Source: Streptomyces sp. NBC_00358 (GTDB taxonomy: Bacteria; Actinomycetota; Actinomycetes; Streptomycetales; Streptomycetaceae). Taken from it: a stretch of 64,000 bases of DNA. Made by a program: the position numbers and the translations under genes. The DNA is taken from assembly GCF_036099295.1 (NCBI RefSeq), contig NZ_CP107976.1, positions 2,666,001 to 2,730,000 of the forward strand. Reading direction: 5' to 3'. The notes under the pieces were generated by a model that did not search any database, was not told where the DNA came from, and worked only from the letters and a program-made list of their open reading frames with translations. Position 1 is the first letter of the stretch; each line of letters starts with the position of its first letter. Shown here piece by piece: positions 50,199-58,763 of the stretch.

Positions 50199-51998
50199 AT
50201 GGGCATGAGCCCCACTCCCCCCGCACGACGACTGCGCCTCGGTCTGCCGCGGCGAGTGTTCTCGCAGGTGCTGCTGATGCAGATCGCGATCGCGGCGGGC
50301 GTCGCCGTGCTCGCCACTGGGCTGTTCCTGGCGCCGTTGAGCGCGCAGCTGGACGACCAGGCCATGCGGCGCGCCCTCGCGATCGCCCAGGCCACGGCCG
50401 CCCAGCCGCAGTTCGCCGTGGACCTCCAGAGGACGGCCCCGTCCCCGGCCGGACCCGTGCAGGTCGAGGCCGAGCGAATACGCAGGGCGAGCGGTGCCGA
50501 GTACGTGGTCGTGATGAACATGCGCGGCATCCGCTGGTCGCACAGGGACCCGGCCGAGATCGGCAAGAAGGTCTCCACGAACCCCAGGCGGGCGCTGGCC
50601 GGCAGTGACGTCATGGAGATCGACACCGGAACGCTGGGCCGCTCCGCGCGGGGCAAGGTGCCGCTGCGGGACACCGACAACAGGATCATCGGCGCGGTCT
50701 CGGTGGGGATCAGGTACGGCAGTGTGCGGGCACGGCTGATCGATTCGATCCCGGGGCTGCTCGCGTACGCGGGAGGTGCCATGGCGGTCGGCGCGCTGGC
50801 CGCCTATCTGATCTCGCGCAGGCTCCACCGGCAGACCCGCGACCTGGCCTTCTCCGATATCTCGGCACTGCTGGCGGAGCGCGAGGCCATGCTGCACGGT
50901 ATCCGGGAGGGCGTGGTCGCCCTGGACCGCGACGGTCGCGTACGCCTTCTGAACGACGAGGCTCAGCGGCTGCTGGCGGTGGGCGCCGAGGCCGTCGGAC
51001 GGCCCCTGGACGACGCGCTGGGCCCCGGCCGTACGACGGACGTCCTGGCGGGGCGCGTCACCGGCACCGATCTGCTCACCGTTCGCGGCCAGCGCGTCCT
51101 CGTGGCCAACCGGATGCCCACCGAGGACGGCGGCGCGGTCGCCACCCTGCGCGACCGGACCGAACTGGAACAGCTCGGCCGGGAGCTCGACTCCACACAC
51201 GGTCTGATCGACGCGCTCCGCGCGCAGGACCATGAGCACGCCAACCGGCTGCACACGCTCCTGGGCCTGCTCGAACTGGAGATGTACGACGACGCCGTGG
51301 AGTTCATCGGAGAGGTGGTCGGCGACCACAGGGTCACCGCGGAGCAGGTGACGGAGAAGGTCCACGATCCGTTGCTCGCCGCCCTGCTGGTGGGCAAGGC
51401 GACGGTGGCGGCGGAGCGTGGAGTTGCGCTGTGGTTCTCGGACCGGACACTGTTGCCGGACCGGTTGATCGACCCGCGCGGGCTCGTCACCGTCGTCGGG
51501 AACCTCGTCGACAACGCGCTGGACGCCGTCGCGGGCACGCCCCACGCGCGCGTGGAGGTCGAACTGCGCCGTGAGGGCCGCACCGCCGTACTCCGGGTAC
51601 GGGACACCGGACCGGGCATCCCGCAGGACCGTCGAGAGTTGATCTTCACGGACGGCTGGAGCACCAAGAAGCCTCCGGCGCACGGCAAGCGCGGAATCGG
51701 CCTCTCCCTGGTGCGGCGTCTCGCCGAGCGGCAGGGCGGCAGCGCCGAGGTGACCGACGCGGACGGCGGAGGCGCGGAGTTCACGGTCGTCCTGCCGGAG
51801 GCGCTGACGGACCCGGGGCTCACGCCGGACGAGGTGCCGGCGACCGCCCTCGCCGCTGCCGGAGACACCAGGGAGACCCGGGAATCCGGGGAGACGAGCG
51901 GGACCCACAGGACCAGCGGGACCGGGACCAGCGGGGCCAGCGGGGCCAGCGGCGGCGGGACGAGGGACGGCGCGGCGGCCAGGAAGGTGTCGCGATGA
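50199..51998 (+). CDS. CitA/DcuS-type sensor histidine kinase
   Basis: A 599-residue membrane kinase. Helix 1 (about 22-46) and helix 2 (about 184-206) flank a PAS-like periplasmic domain of about 135 residues (sCache/PAS_3 type). A cytoplasmic PAS domain follows, then the SPOB-type phospho-acceptor region RAQDHEHANRLHTLLGLLEL and an HATPase domain with NLVDNALDAV, DTGPGIP and GKRGIGLSLVRRLA. Family members sense citrate, fumarate or other carboxylates. The tail of about 60 residues is low-complexity (Thr/Ser/Gly/Arg repeats). The ATG of the regulator overlaps its stop (ATGA). The ligand is not defined, but the neighbourhood holds citrate synthases and transporters. Confidence 0.88.
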   Translation: MGMSPTPPARRLRLGLPRRVFSQVLLMQIAIAAGVAVLATGLFLAPLSAQLDDQAMRRALAIAQATAAQPQFAVDLQRTAPSPAGPVQVEAERIRRASGAEYVVVMNMRGIRWSHRDPAEIGKKVSTNPRRALAGSDVMEIDTGTLGRSARGKVPLRDTDNRIIGAVSVGIRYGSVRARLIDSIPGLLAYAGGAMAVGALAAYLISRRLHRQTRDLAFSDISALLAEREAMLHGIREGVVALDRDGRVRLLNDEAQRLLAVGAEAVGRPLDDALGPGRTTDVLAGRVTGTDLLTVRGQRVLVANRMPTEDGGAVATLRDRTELEQLGRELDSTHGLIDALRAQDHEHANRLHTLLGLLELEMYDDAVEFIGEVVGDHRVTAEQVTEKVHDPLLAALLVGKATVAAERGVALWFSDRTLLPDRLIDPRGLVTVVGNLVDNALDAVAGTPHARVEVELRREGRTAVLRVRDTGPGIPQDRRELIFTDGWSTKKPPAHGKRGIGLSLVRRLAERQGGSAEVTDADGGGAEFTVVLPEALTDPGLTPDEVPATALAAAGDTRETRESGETSGTHRTSGTGTSGASGASGGGTRDGAAARKVSR

Positions 51999-52675
51999 TC
52001 GAGGTCCTCATCGTGGAGGACGACACACGGGTCGCCCATGTGAACGCCGCTTACGTGGAGAGGGTCCCGGGCTTCCGTGTCGCCGGCGAGGCGCACAGCG
52101 CAGCCGAGGCGTTGCGCCGGATGGAGGCGCTGCCGCGCCCGGATCTGGTCCTGATGGACCACCATCTGCCGGATGAGACAGGCCTCGCGGTCGTCCAGGA
52201 GATGCGCCGCCGGGGTCACCGGACCGATGTGATCATGGTGACGGCGGCCCGTGACGTCTCGACCGTCCAGGCGGCCATGCGGCAGGGCGCGCTCCAGTAC
52301 CTGGTCAAGCCGTTCACGTTCGCAGGGCTGCGCTCCCGGCTGGAGGCGTACGCGGAGCTGCGGCGGACCCTGGACGGCGGCGGCGAGGCGGAACAGCACG
52401 AGGTGGACCGGATCTTCGGCGCCTTCTCCGCGAGAGCCGAGCCGGATCCGCCCAAGGGCCACTCCCCTCCGACGGCCGAGCTCGTACGGCAGGCCCTGCT
52501 GGACGCGGAGGGCTCGCTGTCTGCCCAGGAGGTCGCGGCCAGGACGGGACTGAGCCGGCAGACCGCACAGCGCTATCTGAAGCTGCTGGAACGCGCGGGA
52601 AGGGCCGGTCTGACGCTCAAATACGGTGATGCGGGCCGCCCCGGGCATCGCTACTTCTGGGCGACCCGCGCCTGA
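51995..52675 (+). CDS. CitB/DcuR-type response regulator
   Basis: A 226-residue regulator. The receiver (1-120) has VEDDTRVAHVN, phospho-acceptor aspartate in DLVLMDHHLPDETGL and LVKPFTFAGLRSRLE. The C-terminal domain (about 155-226) is a helix-turn-helix of the DcuR type (SLSAQEVAARTGLSRQTAQR, then LKYGDAGRPGHRYFW). It is coupled to the kinase by ATGA. A strong bidirectional terminator follows. A paralogue with the same C-terminal signature lies 3.8 kb downstream beyond a divergently oriented ABC operon. That operon is the most likely target of one or both regulators. Confidence 0.9.
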   Translation: MIEVLIVEDDTRVAHVNAAYVERVPGFRVAGEAHSAAEALRRMEALPRPDLVLMDHHLPDETGLAVVQEMRRRGHRTDVIMVTAARDVSTVQAAMRQGALQYLVKPFTFAGLRSRLEAYAELRRTLDGGGEAEQHEVDRIFGAFSARAEPDPPKGHSPPTAELVRQALLDAEGSLSAQEVAARTGLSRQTAQRYLKLLERAGRAGLTLKYGDAGRPGHRYFWATRA

Positions 52676-52704
52676 GGACAGAGCCGACGAGGGCGGAACT
52701 GCGG

Positions 52705-52760
52705 CCGCCCCGTCGCGCGTACGACTGCCGGGGAGCACAGTCGTACGCGCGACGGGGCGG
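52705..52760. terminator. Bidirectional terminator with a 23-bp perfect stem
   Basis: CCGCCCCGTCGCGCGTACGA begins the left arm, and its exact complement ends the right arm, with a 10-base loop (CCGGGGAGCA). It separates the two-component operon from the convergent ABC operon. Confidence 0.88.
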
Positions 52761-52817
52761 TGGTTCACCGGTGGGACGGCTCGGTGAGTGGCCGGCCGGG
52801 CGCGGCCGTCGGCACGG

Positions 52818-53879
52818 TCAGCCGGTCGCCTTCTTCACGAACTCCGTGGTGTACGTCTTGTCCAGGTCCACATGGGCGTTCTTGATATTGGTGTTGAACG
52901 CCTTGAGGACCTTCTCGACGGTCTCGGGACCGTCCTGGGGCATCACGCCGTCCTCGGTGAACATCGGCAGCGTGCTCTGGATCGCACGGGCGTACAGCGT
53001 CTTGTCGCCCTGGGAGTAGTCGGCGGGCATCTTGGCTGCGATGTCGGCGGCGCTGTGCGCGGCCATCCACCGAAGGGTCTTCACGAAGGCGTTGGCCAGC
53101 TTCTGGACCGTCTCCTTGTGACCGTTCACCCAGTCCGTCTGCATGTAGAGACTGGACGACGGGTACGGCCCACCGAGCGCCTTCTGCGAGCCCTCGGGGG
53201 TCCGCATGTCGATGAGGACCTTGCCGAGCTTCTTCTCGATGACGGTGGCGACGGTCGGGTCCGTCGTCATTCCGCCGTCGATGGCGCCCTGCTGGAGAGC
53301 GGAGACGAACGTCGGTCCGGCGCCGACGGCGACCGGGGTGAACTCGCTGACCTTCACGCCGTTCTTGACCGCGAGGTACTTCGTGAGGAAGTCGGTCGAG
53401 GAACCGAGCCCTGTGATGCCGAGCTTCCTGCCCTTGAAGTCCTTGGGGGAGGCGATGTCGCCCTCGCGCTTGTCGGAGACGATCTCGACCTCGCCCGGAG
53501 CGTGCGAGAACTGCACGACGGACTCGACGGACTTGCCCTTGGTCTGCAGGTCGAGCGTGTGGTCGTAGAAGCCGACGGCCCCCTGCACCTGCCCCGAGAC
53601 GAGGGCGGTCTCGGCCTGGACACCGGCCGGCTCACTGAGGAGCTGGACATCGAGACCCTCGTCCTGGAAGTAGCCGAGCCGCTGCGTCAGCATCGCCGGC
53701 AGGTAGATGACCTTGTCCAGACCGCCGACCATGATCTTGACGTGCTCCCCCTTGCCGCCACCCCCACCGCTGCCGGAGTCGGCCGTCGTGCTCGCCGCGT
53801 CATTGGCGCAGGCGGTGAGCGAGGTGAGAGCAAGCAGACCGGCGGCTGCCAGCGCGGAGTATCTGGCGGTCTTGCGCAT
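52818..53879 (-). CDS. NitT/Tau/SsuA-type ABC substrate-binding lipoprotein
   Basis: A 353-residue lipoprotein: signal peptide with lipobox LTAC (cysteine near residue 24), a Ser/Gly-rich tether, then an NMT1/SsuA fold beginning VKIMVGGLDKVIYLPAMLTQ. This family binds taurine, aliphatic sulphonates, nitrate, thiamine precursors or aromatic acids; nothing in the sequence decides which. It is encoded 129 bases after the permease. That interval contains duplicated 15-base blocks (GACCGGGCCTACG) and two copies of CGTACGGCGGGGTC. Its expression may be boosted by its own ribosome site AAGGA. The pair of response regulators nearby suggests an organic acid ligand, which is inference. Confidence 0.87.
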   Translation of the reverse strand: MRKTARYSALAAAGLLALTSLTACANDAASTTADSGSGGGGGKGEHVKIMVGGLDKVIYLPAMLTQRLGYFQDEGLDVQLLSEPAGVQAETALVSGQVQGAVGFYDHTLDLQTKGKSVESVVQFSHAPGEVEIVSDKREGDIASPKDFKGRKLGITGLGSSTDFLTKYLAVKNGVKVSEFTPVAVGAGPTFVSALQQGAIDGGMTTDPTVATVIEKKLGKVLIDMRTPEGSQKALGGPYPSSSLYMQTDWVNGHKETVQKLANAFVKTLRWMAAHSAADIAAKMPADYSQGDKTLYARAIQSTLPMFTEDGVMPQDGPETVEKVLKAFNTNIKNAHVDLDKTYTTEFVKKATG

Positions 53880-54008
53880 GGTGGTTCACGTCCTTGTGAG
53901 TGGAGGAGAAGCGAGTGCGTGCGTACGGCGGGGTCGTGAGCGCGCGGGAACGGGACCGGGCCTACGGGACCGGGCCTACGAGCGCGGACTGCGTGACGTA
54001 CGGCGGGG

Positions 54009-54872
54009 TCAGCGGTCGGATTCCGACGACTTCCAGCGGAAGATGCGCCGTTCGCCGAAGGTCAGCAGCCCCTCGGCGAGGAGGGCGACTACGGCGAGGA
54101 TGACCATCGCCGCGTACACGCCGGCCGCGTTGAAGGTGCCCTGCGACTGCGCGACGAGCAGGCCGATGCCCTTCGTGGCGCCGATGTACTCCCCGACGAT
54201 CGCGCCGATGAGCGCGAACCCGAAGCTGACATGGAGGCTGGTGAAGATCCACGAGGTGGCGGACGGAATGACGACCTGAAGCGTCACCCGGCGGTCGCTC
54301 GCGCCGAGGATCCGGGCGTTGGCCACCAGGTTCCGGTCGACCTCACGGGCTCCCTGGAAGGCGTTGAAGAACACCGGGAAGAAGACGAGCACCACGGCCG
54401 AGGCGACCTTGGAAGCCGGTCCGAGCCCGAACCAGATCACGAAGATCGGGGCAAGGACAATCCTCGGTATCGAGTTGAGCACCTTGATGTATGGACCAAG
54501 AATGTCGGCAAGCAAGGCGATCCGCCCGAGCGCGATACCGAAGACCACCCCGGCGACCACACCGATGACCCAGCCGAGCAGCGCCTCGTGAAGCGTGTAC
54601 CAGATCTGCTCGCCGAGCGGGCCGAGCGCGGTCCCGTGAGTCACCCAGGTCCAGATCTGTTCCCAGATCTTCGAGGGCATCGAGAAGTTGAACGGGTCGA
54701 TGACCTCGGCCCGGGACAGCACCTCCCACAGGCCGAGCACGACGACCAGGAGCAGTGCTCGGGCGGCGCCCACCACGATCTTGCGCCTGCGGGCGGCACG
54801 GGCTCGGGAGTGCGCGCGGCCCGGGATCTTGGCCGTGTCGACGACCGGGGTGCTGAGAACCTCAGGCGACAT
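54009..54872 (-). CDS. ABC transporter permease (SsuC/TauC type)
   Basis: A 287-residue integral membrane protein with six helices. The EAA loop that contacts the ATPase is visible as GAREVDRNLVANARILGASD. The N-terminus is a basic, cytoplasmic stretch. The ATG at 54872 lies inside the end of the ATPase gene (11-base overlap) behind GAGAGGGG, so the ATPase and permease are coupled. It pairs with itself as a homodimer in such importers. Confidence 0.9.
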   Translation of the reverse strand: MSPEVLSTPVVDTAKIPGRAHSRARAARRRKIVVGAARALLLVVVLGLWEVLSRAEVIDPFNFSMPSKIWEQIWTWVTHGTALGPLGEQIWYTLHEALLGWVIGVVAGVVFGIALGRIALLADILGPYIKVLNSIPRIVLAPIFVIWFGLGPASKVASAVVLVFFPVFFNAFQGAREVDRNLVANARILGASDRRVTLQVVIPSATSWIFTSLHVSFGFALIGAIVGEYIGATKGIGLLVAQSQGTFNAAGVYAAMVILAVVALLAEGLLTFGERRIFRWKSSESDR

Positions 54873-55677
54873 GAGCGGCACCCCTCTCACGGGTGATGCG
54901 GACCTCTTCGCCGAGCGACTCCCAGATCTCGCGGTAGATCTCGATGAACCGCGGCTCCAGGCGTACCGCTTCGACCTTGCGCGGCCGCGGCAGGTCGATG
55001 TCGAAGACCTGCTTCACGGTGGCGGGGCCCGCTGTCATCACGACGACCTTGTCGGCGAGCGCGATGGACTCCTCCAGGTCGTGGGTGACGAAGACGACAG
55101 AGGCGCCCGTGCCCTCCCACAGTTCGAGCAGTTCGTCGGACATCAGGGCCCTGGTCTGCACGTCGAGCGCCGAGAAGGGCTCGTCCATCAGCAGGATCTC
55201 GGGGTCGTTGACGAAGGTCGCGGCGAGGGCGACGCGCTTGCGCTGACCGCCGGAGAGCTGGTGCGGATAGCGGTCCTCGAAAGCCGCCAGTCCGACCCGG
55301 GCGAGCCATTCCCGGGCCTGTCGCTTGGCCTCCGCCTTGGGCACACCGCGGAAGCGGGGTCCGGCCATCACATTGGAAAGGACCGTGCGCCAGGGGAAGG
55401 TGGCGTCCTGCTGGAAGACGAAGCCGACTTTTCCGCCCACGCCGGTGACGGGCTCTCCGGCGACCAGTACCTCGCCCTCGGTGGGCTCCTCAAGACCGCT
55501 GACCAGGGTCAGCGTGGTGGACTTCCCACAGCCGGTGGGTCCGACTACGGCCACGAACTCGCCCCGGCCGATGGTCAGATCAAGATCCCTCACCGCCGTG
55601 TGCGCACCCCCTGACGGGGTCTTGAAGATCTTGCTCGCGCCCCGCAGCTCGATGGCGGGACTGGTGTCTGTGCTCAT
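54862..55677 (-). CDS. ABC transporter ATP-binding protein (SsuB/TauB type)
   Basis: A 271-residue ATPase with Walker A GPTGCGKST, Q-loop FVFQQDATFPWRT, ABC signature LSGGQRKRVALA, Walker B EILLMDEPFSALD and H-loop VFVTHDLEESIALAD. It is the first gene of the importer operon ATPase, permease, binding protein. The ATG at 55677 gives the family start. The 162-base divergent region shared with the orphan regulator carries two 16-bp direct repeats, at 40 and 59 bases from this start, likely binding sites for a CitB-type regulator. Confidence 0.92.
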   Translation of the reverse strand: MSTDTSPAIELRGASKIFKTPSGGAHTAVRDLDLTIGRGEFVAVVGPTGCGKSTTLTLVSGLEEPTEGEVLVAGEPVTGVGGKVGFVFQQDATFPWRTVLSNVMAGPRFRGVPKAEAKRQAREWLARVGLAAFEDRYPHQLSGGQRKRVALAATFVNDPEILLMDEPFSALDVQTRALMSDELLELWEGTGASVVFVTHDLEESIALADKVVVMTAGPATVKQVFDIDLPRPRKVEAVRLEPRFIEIYREIWESLGEEVRITRERGAAHVA

Positions 55678-55716
55678 GGCCCGGGACCGTAGATGTGGTG
55701 CGGGCCACAGCGTCAG

Positions 55717-55751
55717 TCTTCTGGGCGCAAGGCATTCTTCTGCTCGCAAGG
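55717..55751. promoter_or_regulatory. Two 16-bp direct repeats between the ABC operon and the orphan regulator
   Basis: TCTTCTGGGCGCAAGG (55717-55732) and TCTTCTGCTCGCAAGG (55736-55751) agree at 14 of 16 positions and are 19 bases apart start to start. A partial third copy (GTGCTCGTTTTGCTCG) follows. This is the form of tandem sites used by DcuR/CitB-type regulators. Confidence 0.6.
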
Positions 55752-55839
55752 GGCTGTTGTGCTCGTTTTGCTCGCGCTACAACAGCGGAGCCGAAACACG
55801 GGCGCAACATTCGCCCAGGCCTTGAGAGAAAGAGGCCCG

Positions 55840-56532
55840 ATGATTGACGTCCTGGTCGTGGACGACGATTTCCGCGTTGCCGAGATCAACGCGAAGTACG
55901 TGGGGAAGGTTCCCGGATTCCGGGTGGCCGCCCGCGCGCACAGTGCCGCCCAGGCCCTGGCCGCCGTCGAGCGCGCGCCCATCGATCTGGTGCTGCTCGA
56001 CCAGTACCTGCCGGACCGGACGGGCCTCGAACTGGTCCACCGGATGCGGGAAAGCGGTCACGGCACCGACGTCATCATGATCACCGCGGCCAGCGACGTG
56101 GTCACCGTGCAGGCGGCGATGCGCCTTGGCGCGCTGCACTACCTGGTCAAGCCGTTCACCTTCACCGCCCTGCGTACCCGACTGGACTCCTACGCGGCCC
56201 TGCGCCGCACCGTCGACCGGGTGGGCGGACGCGGTGTGGCGGGCCAGGAGCAGGTCGACCGGATCTTCGGTGCCCTGCGCACCACGCCCGCACCGTCCTC
56301 CCCCGGGCTGCCCAGCGGTCACTCGGAGCCGACGACGGACCTGATCTGCGACGTGCTGCACCGCGCCGCCCGGCCGTTGTCCGCCCATGAGGTGGCCGCC
56401 GAGACCGGCCTCAGCCGGTCCACCGCCCAGCGCTATCTGCGCCACCTGGAACAAGCGGGAAGGTTGTGCCTCTCCCTCAAATACGGCGACACAGGACGCC
56501 CGGAACACCGCTACGCGTGGGTCGCGCCTTGA
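55840..56532 (+). CDS. Orphan CitB/DcuR-type response regulator
   Basis: A 230-residue regulator closely resembling the one at 51995: VVDDDFRVAEINAKYV, phospho-acceptor aspartate in DLVLLDQYLPDRTGL, LVKPFTFTALRTRLD, and a DcuR-like HTH (PLSAHEVAAETGLSRSTAQR, then LKYGDTGRPEHRYAW). The same C-terminal phrase occurs in both, so they are paralogues with similar DNA-binding surfaces. The ATG at 55840 has AGAGG five bases upstream. No kinase is adjacent; the nearest candidate is the CitA-type kinase at 50199. It is divergent from the ABC importer operon, sharing the region with direct repeats. Confidence 0.88.
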   Translation: MIDVLVVDDDFRVAEINAKYVGKVPGFRVAARAHSAAQALAAVERAPIDLVLLDQYLPDRTGLELVHRMRESGHGTDVIMITAASDVVTVQAAMRLGALHYLVKPFTFTALRTRLDSYAALRRTVDRVGGRGVAGQEQVDRIFGALRTTPAPSSPGLPSGHSEPTTDLICDVLHRAARPLSAHEVAAETGLSRSTAQRYLRHLEQAGRLCLSLKYGDTGRPEHRYAWVAP

Positions 56533-56580
56533 GCGCCCCCCTGCGGCCCTGGGTGGTCGCGTACGCCGCCCCGGGCGCCC

Positions 56581-58173
56581 TCAGACCGCTCCGGCGCCCG
56601 TGAGCGCGCGGACCTCGATCTCGGCGTGCTTGGCCTCGTCCGGCGGCTCCGCCGAGGTGACGGTGCCGAGCCAGCCGGCGACAAAACCCAGAGGGATCGA
56701 CACAAGACCCGGGTTCTGGAGCGGGAAGTACTGGAAGTCCACTCCGGGGAACAGCGATTCGGGGCTGCCCGACACCACCGGCGAGAGCAGCACGAGCAGC
56801 AGCGCGGGCACCAGACCGCCGTATACGGCCCACACGGCACCGCGTGTCGTGAAGGACCGCCAGAACAGGGAGTACAGCAGCACCGGCAGGTTCGCGGACG
56901 CGGCGACCGCGAAGGCGAGACCCACCAGGAAGGCCACGTTCAGATCGCGGGCCAGGAGGCTCAGAGCGATGGCGACCAGCCCGATGCCGACCGACGCGGC
57001 GCGCGCCACCGCCACCTCGCCGTGCGGCTTCGCGCGGCGGCGACGCAGCGAGGCGTACAGGTCGTGGGCCACGGAGGCCGAGGACGCGAGGGTGACGCCG
57101 GCGACGACCGCGAGAATGGTGGCGAAGGCGATGGCGGCGACGACCGCGAACAGAACCGTTCCCCCCGTGGAGTCGGCTCCGCCGCCCAGATCGAGGGCCA
57201 GCAACGGAACCGCCGTGTTCCCCGCGGCGTTCGATCCGCGTACCGCCGCCGGACCGACGACGGCGGCCGCGCCGAACCCCAGCACGATCGTCATCAGGTA
57301 GAAGCCGCCGATGAGTCCGATCGACCACAGCACCGAGCGCCGTGCGGCTCGCGCGGTCGGCACGGTGTAGAAGCGCGACAGGATGTGCGGCAGCCCGGCG
57401 GTGCCGAGCACCAGCGCCAGCCCGAGGCTCATGAAGTCGAAGCGCGCCGTCCAGTCCCCGCCGTACTTCAATCCGGGCGCGAGAAAGGCCTGGCCGTGCC
57501 CGCTGCGCCGCGCGGCCGTACGCAGCAGGTCGTTGATGTCCCCGTGGAACCGCATCAGGACCAGCACGGTGAGCACGACGGCACCGCCGATCAGCAGGAC
57601 CGCCTTGACGATCTGGATCCAGGTGGTCGCCCGCATCCCTCCCATCGACACATAGATCACCATGAGGGCGCCGACACCGATCACCGTCCAGTTGCGCGCC
57701 GCGTCGCTCGTACCTCCCAGCAGCAGGGAGACGAGGCTGCCCGCACCCACCATCTGCGCCACCAGATACAGAACGGACACCACGACCGAGGACGTTCCGG
57801 CCGCGATCCGTACCGGCCTCTCGTCCATCCGCGCCGCGACGACGTCGGCGAGTGTGAACCGCCCGCAGTTGCGCACCAGTTCGGCGACGAGGAACAGAAC
57901 GATCAGCCAGGCCACCAGGAACCCCACGGCGTAGAGCAGCCCGTCGTAGCCGTAGAGGGAGATGAGTCCGGTGATGCCGAGGAAGGAAGCGGCCGACATA
58001 TAGTCACCCGAGAGGGCAAATCCATTCTCCATCGGCGAGAACAACCGCCCGCCCGCGTAGAACTCCTCGGCCGAACCGTGCCGGTTGCGGCTCACCCACG
58101 TCGTGATCCCCAGCGTCACGGCGACGAACGCGCTGAACAGCAGGAGTGCCAGCGTCTGATGGTGGCCGCTCAC
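56581..58173 (-). CDS. actP: Cation/acetate symporter
   Basis: A 530-residue sodium/solute symporter (SSS family, 13 predicted helices). EFYAGGRLFSPMENGFALSG and DYMSAASFLGITGLI at the start, and FTLADVVAARM further on, are typical of ActP-type acetate/pyruvate permeases. It imports acetate, propionate or related monocarboxylates. The GTG start overlaps the DUF485 stop (GTGA), the standard arrangement for this family. Acetate entry would feed the acetyl-CoA pathways to which PatA and the citrate synthases belong. Confidence 0.9.
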   Translation of the reverse strand: MSGHHQTLALLLFSAFVAVTLGITTWVSRNRHGSAEEFYAGGRLFSPMENGFALSGDYMSAASFLGITGLISLYGYDGLLYAVGFLVAWLIVLFLVAELVRNCGRFTLADVVAARMDERPVRIAAGTSSVVVSVLYLVAQMVGAGSLVSLLLGGTSDAARNWTVIGVGALMVIYVSMGGMRATTWIQIVKAVLLIGGAVVLTVLVLMRFHGDINDLLRTAARRSGHGQAFLAPGLKYGGDWTARFDFMSLGLALVLGTAGLPHILSRFYTVPTARAARRSVLWSIGLIGGFYLMTIVLGFGAAAVVGPAAVRGSNAAGNTAVPLLALDLGGGADSTGGTVLFAVVAAIAFATILAVVAGVTLASSASVAHDLYASLRRRRAKPHGEVAVARAASVGIGLVAIALSLLARDLNVAFLVGLAFAVAASANLPVLLYSLFWRSFTTRGAVWAVYGGLVPALLLVLLSPVVSGSPESLFPGVDFQYFPLQNPGLVSIPLGFVAGWLGTVTSAEPPDEAKHAEIEVRALTGAGAV

Positions 58174-58658
58174 CGCTGACCACCCCGGGCGTTCCGTGTC
58201 ATCTCTTGTGTGTCCCAGCGCAGTTCGAGCGCGGCACGGTCCCTGTGGAGCCGCGCGTGCCGTGCGTACGCCCAGGCGAGCACGAACGTCGTGAGGAACT
58301 GCCCGAGTCCCGCGAGCAGTGCCACGTTCACCACTCCGACGACGGGCCGCGCCATGAACCCCGGCGCCGTCGTCGCTGTCACGACATAGCCCACGTACCA
58401 GGGGAAGAAGAGGGCAATGGCCGGAATCACGAACCTGCGGTACCGGCCGCGCACTTCCTGGAAGGCGGCACTGCGCTGCACCTCCAGATAGACGTGGGCT
58501 GCCCCGCCCGTTCGTCCGTCGTGCCCCGCGCGGGCGGCCGGAACGGCGGGAGCGAGCGCACCCGTACCGTCCAACTCACCCCAGCCGGAAGCGAGCGCGT
58601 CGTACCAGGGGTCGTCGAACCGGACCTCCCCTGTGCCGCCGCCGTCGTGCTTGTCCAC
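58170..58658 (-). CDS. DUF485 membrane protein (ActP partner)
   Basis: A 162-residue protein whose last 95 residues form the DUF485 module: an amphipathic start (LEVQRSAAFQEVRGRYRRFV) and two transmembrane helices (PAIALFFPWYVGYVVTATTA and VVNVALLAGLGQFLTTFVLA). DUF485 proteins accompany monocarboxylate symporters and presumably act as small subunits. The N-terminal 65 residues are an atypical Gly/Ala-rich extension. The GTG at 58658 is chosen for AAGGAGAG eight bases upstream. It overlaps actP by four bases. Confidence 0.85.
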   Translation of the reverse strand: MDKHDGGGTGEVRFDDPWYDALASGWGELDGTGALAPAVPAARAGHDGRTGGAAHVYLEVQRSAAFQEVRGRYRRFVIPAIALFFPWYVGYVVTATTAPGFMARPVVGVVNVALLAGLGQFLTTFVLAWAYARHARLHRDRAALELRWDTQEMTRNARGGQR

Positions 58659-58763
58659 CGAACTCTCCTTGTCCGCGACCCGTTTCGGCCGCGTACCCAA
58701 GGATGTGCAGATCGGGACGCTCCCGGGCTCCTCTCTCCGAGCTCTTCACCCCATCAGGTGACT

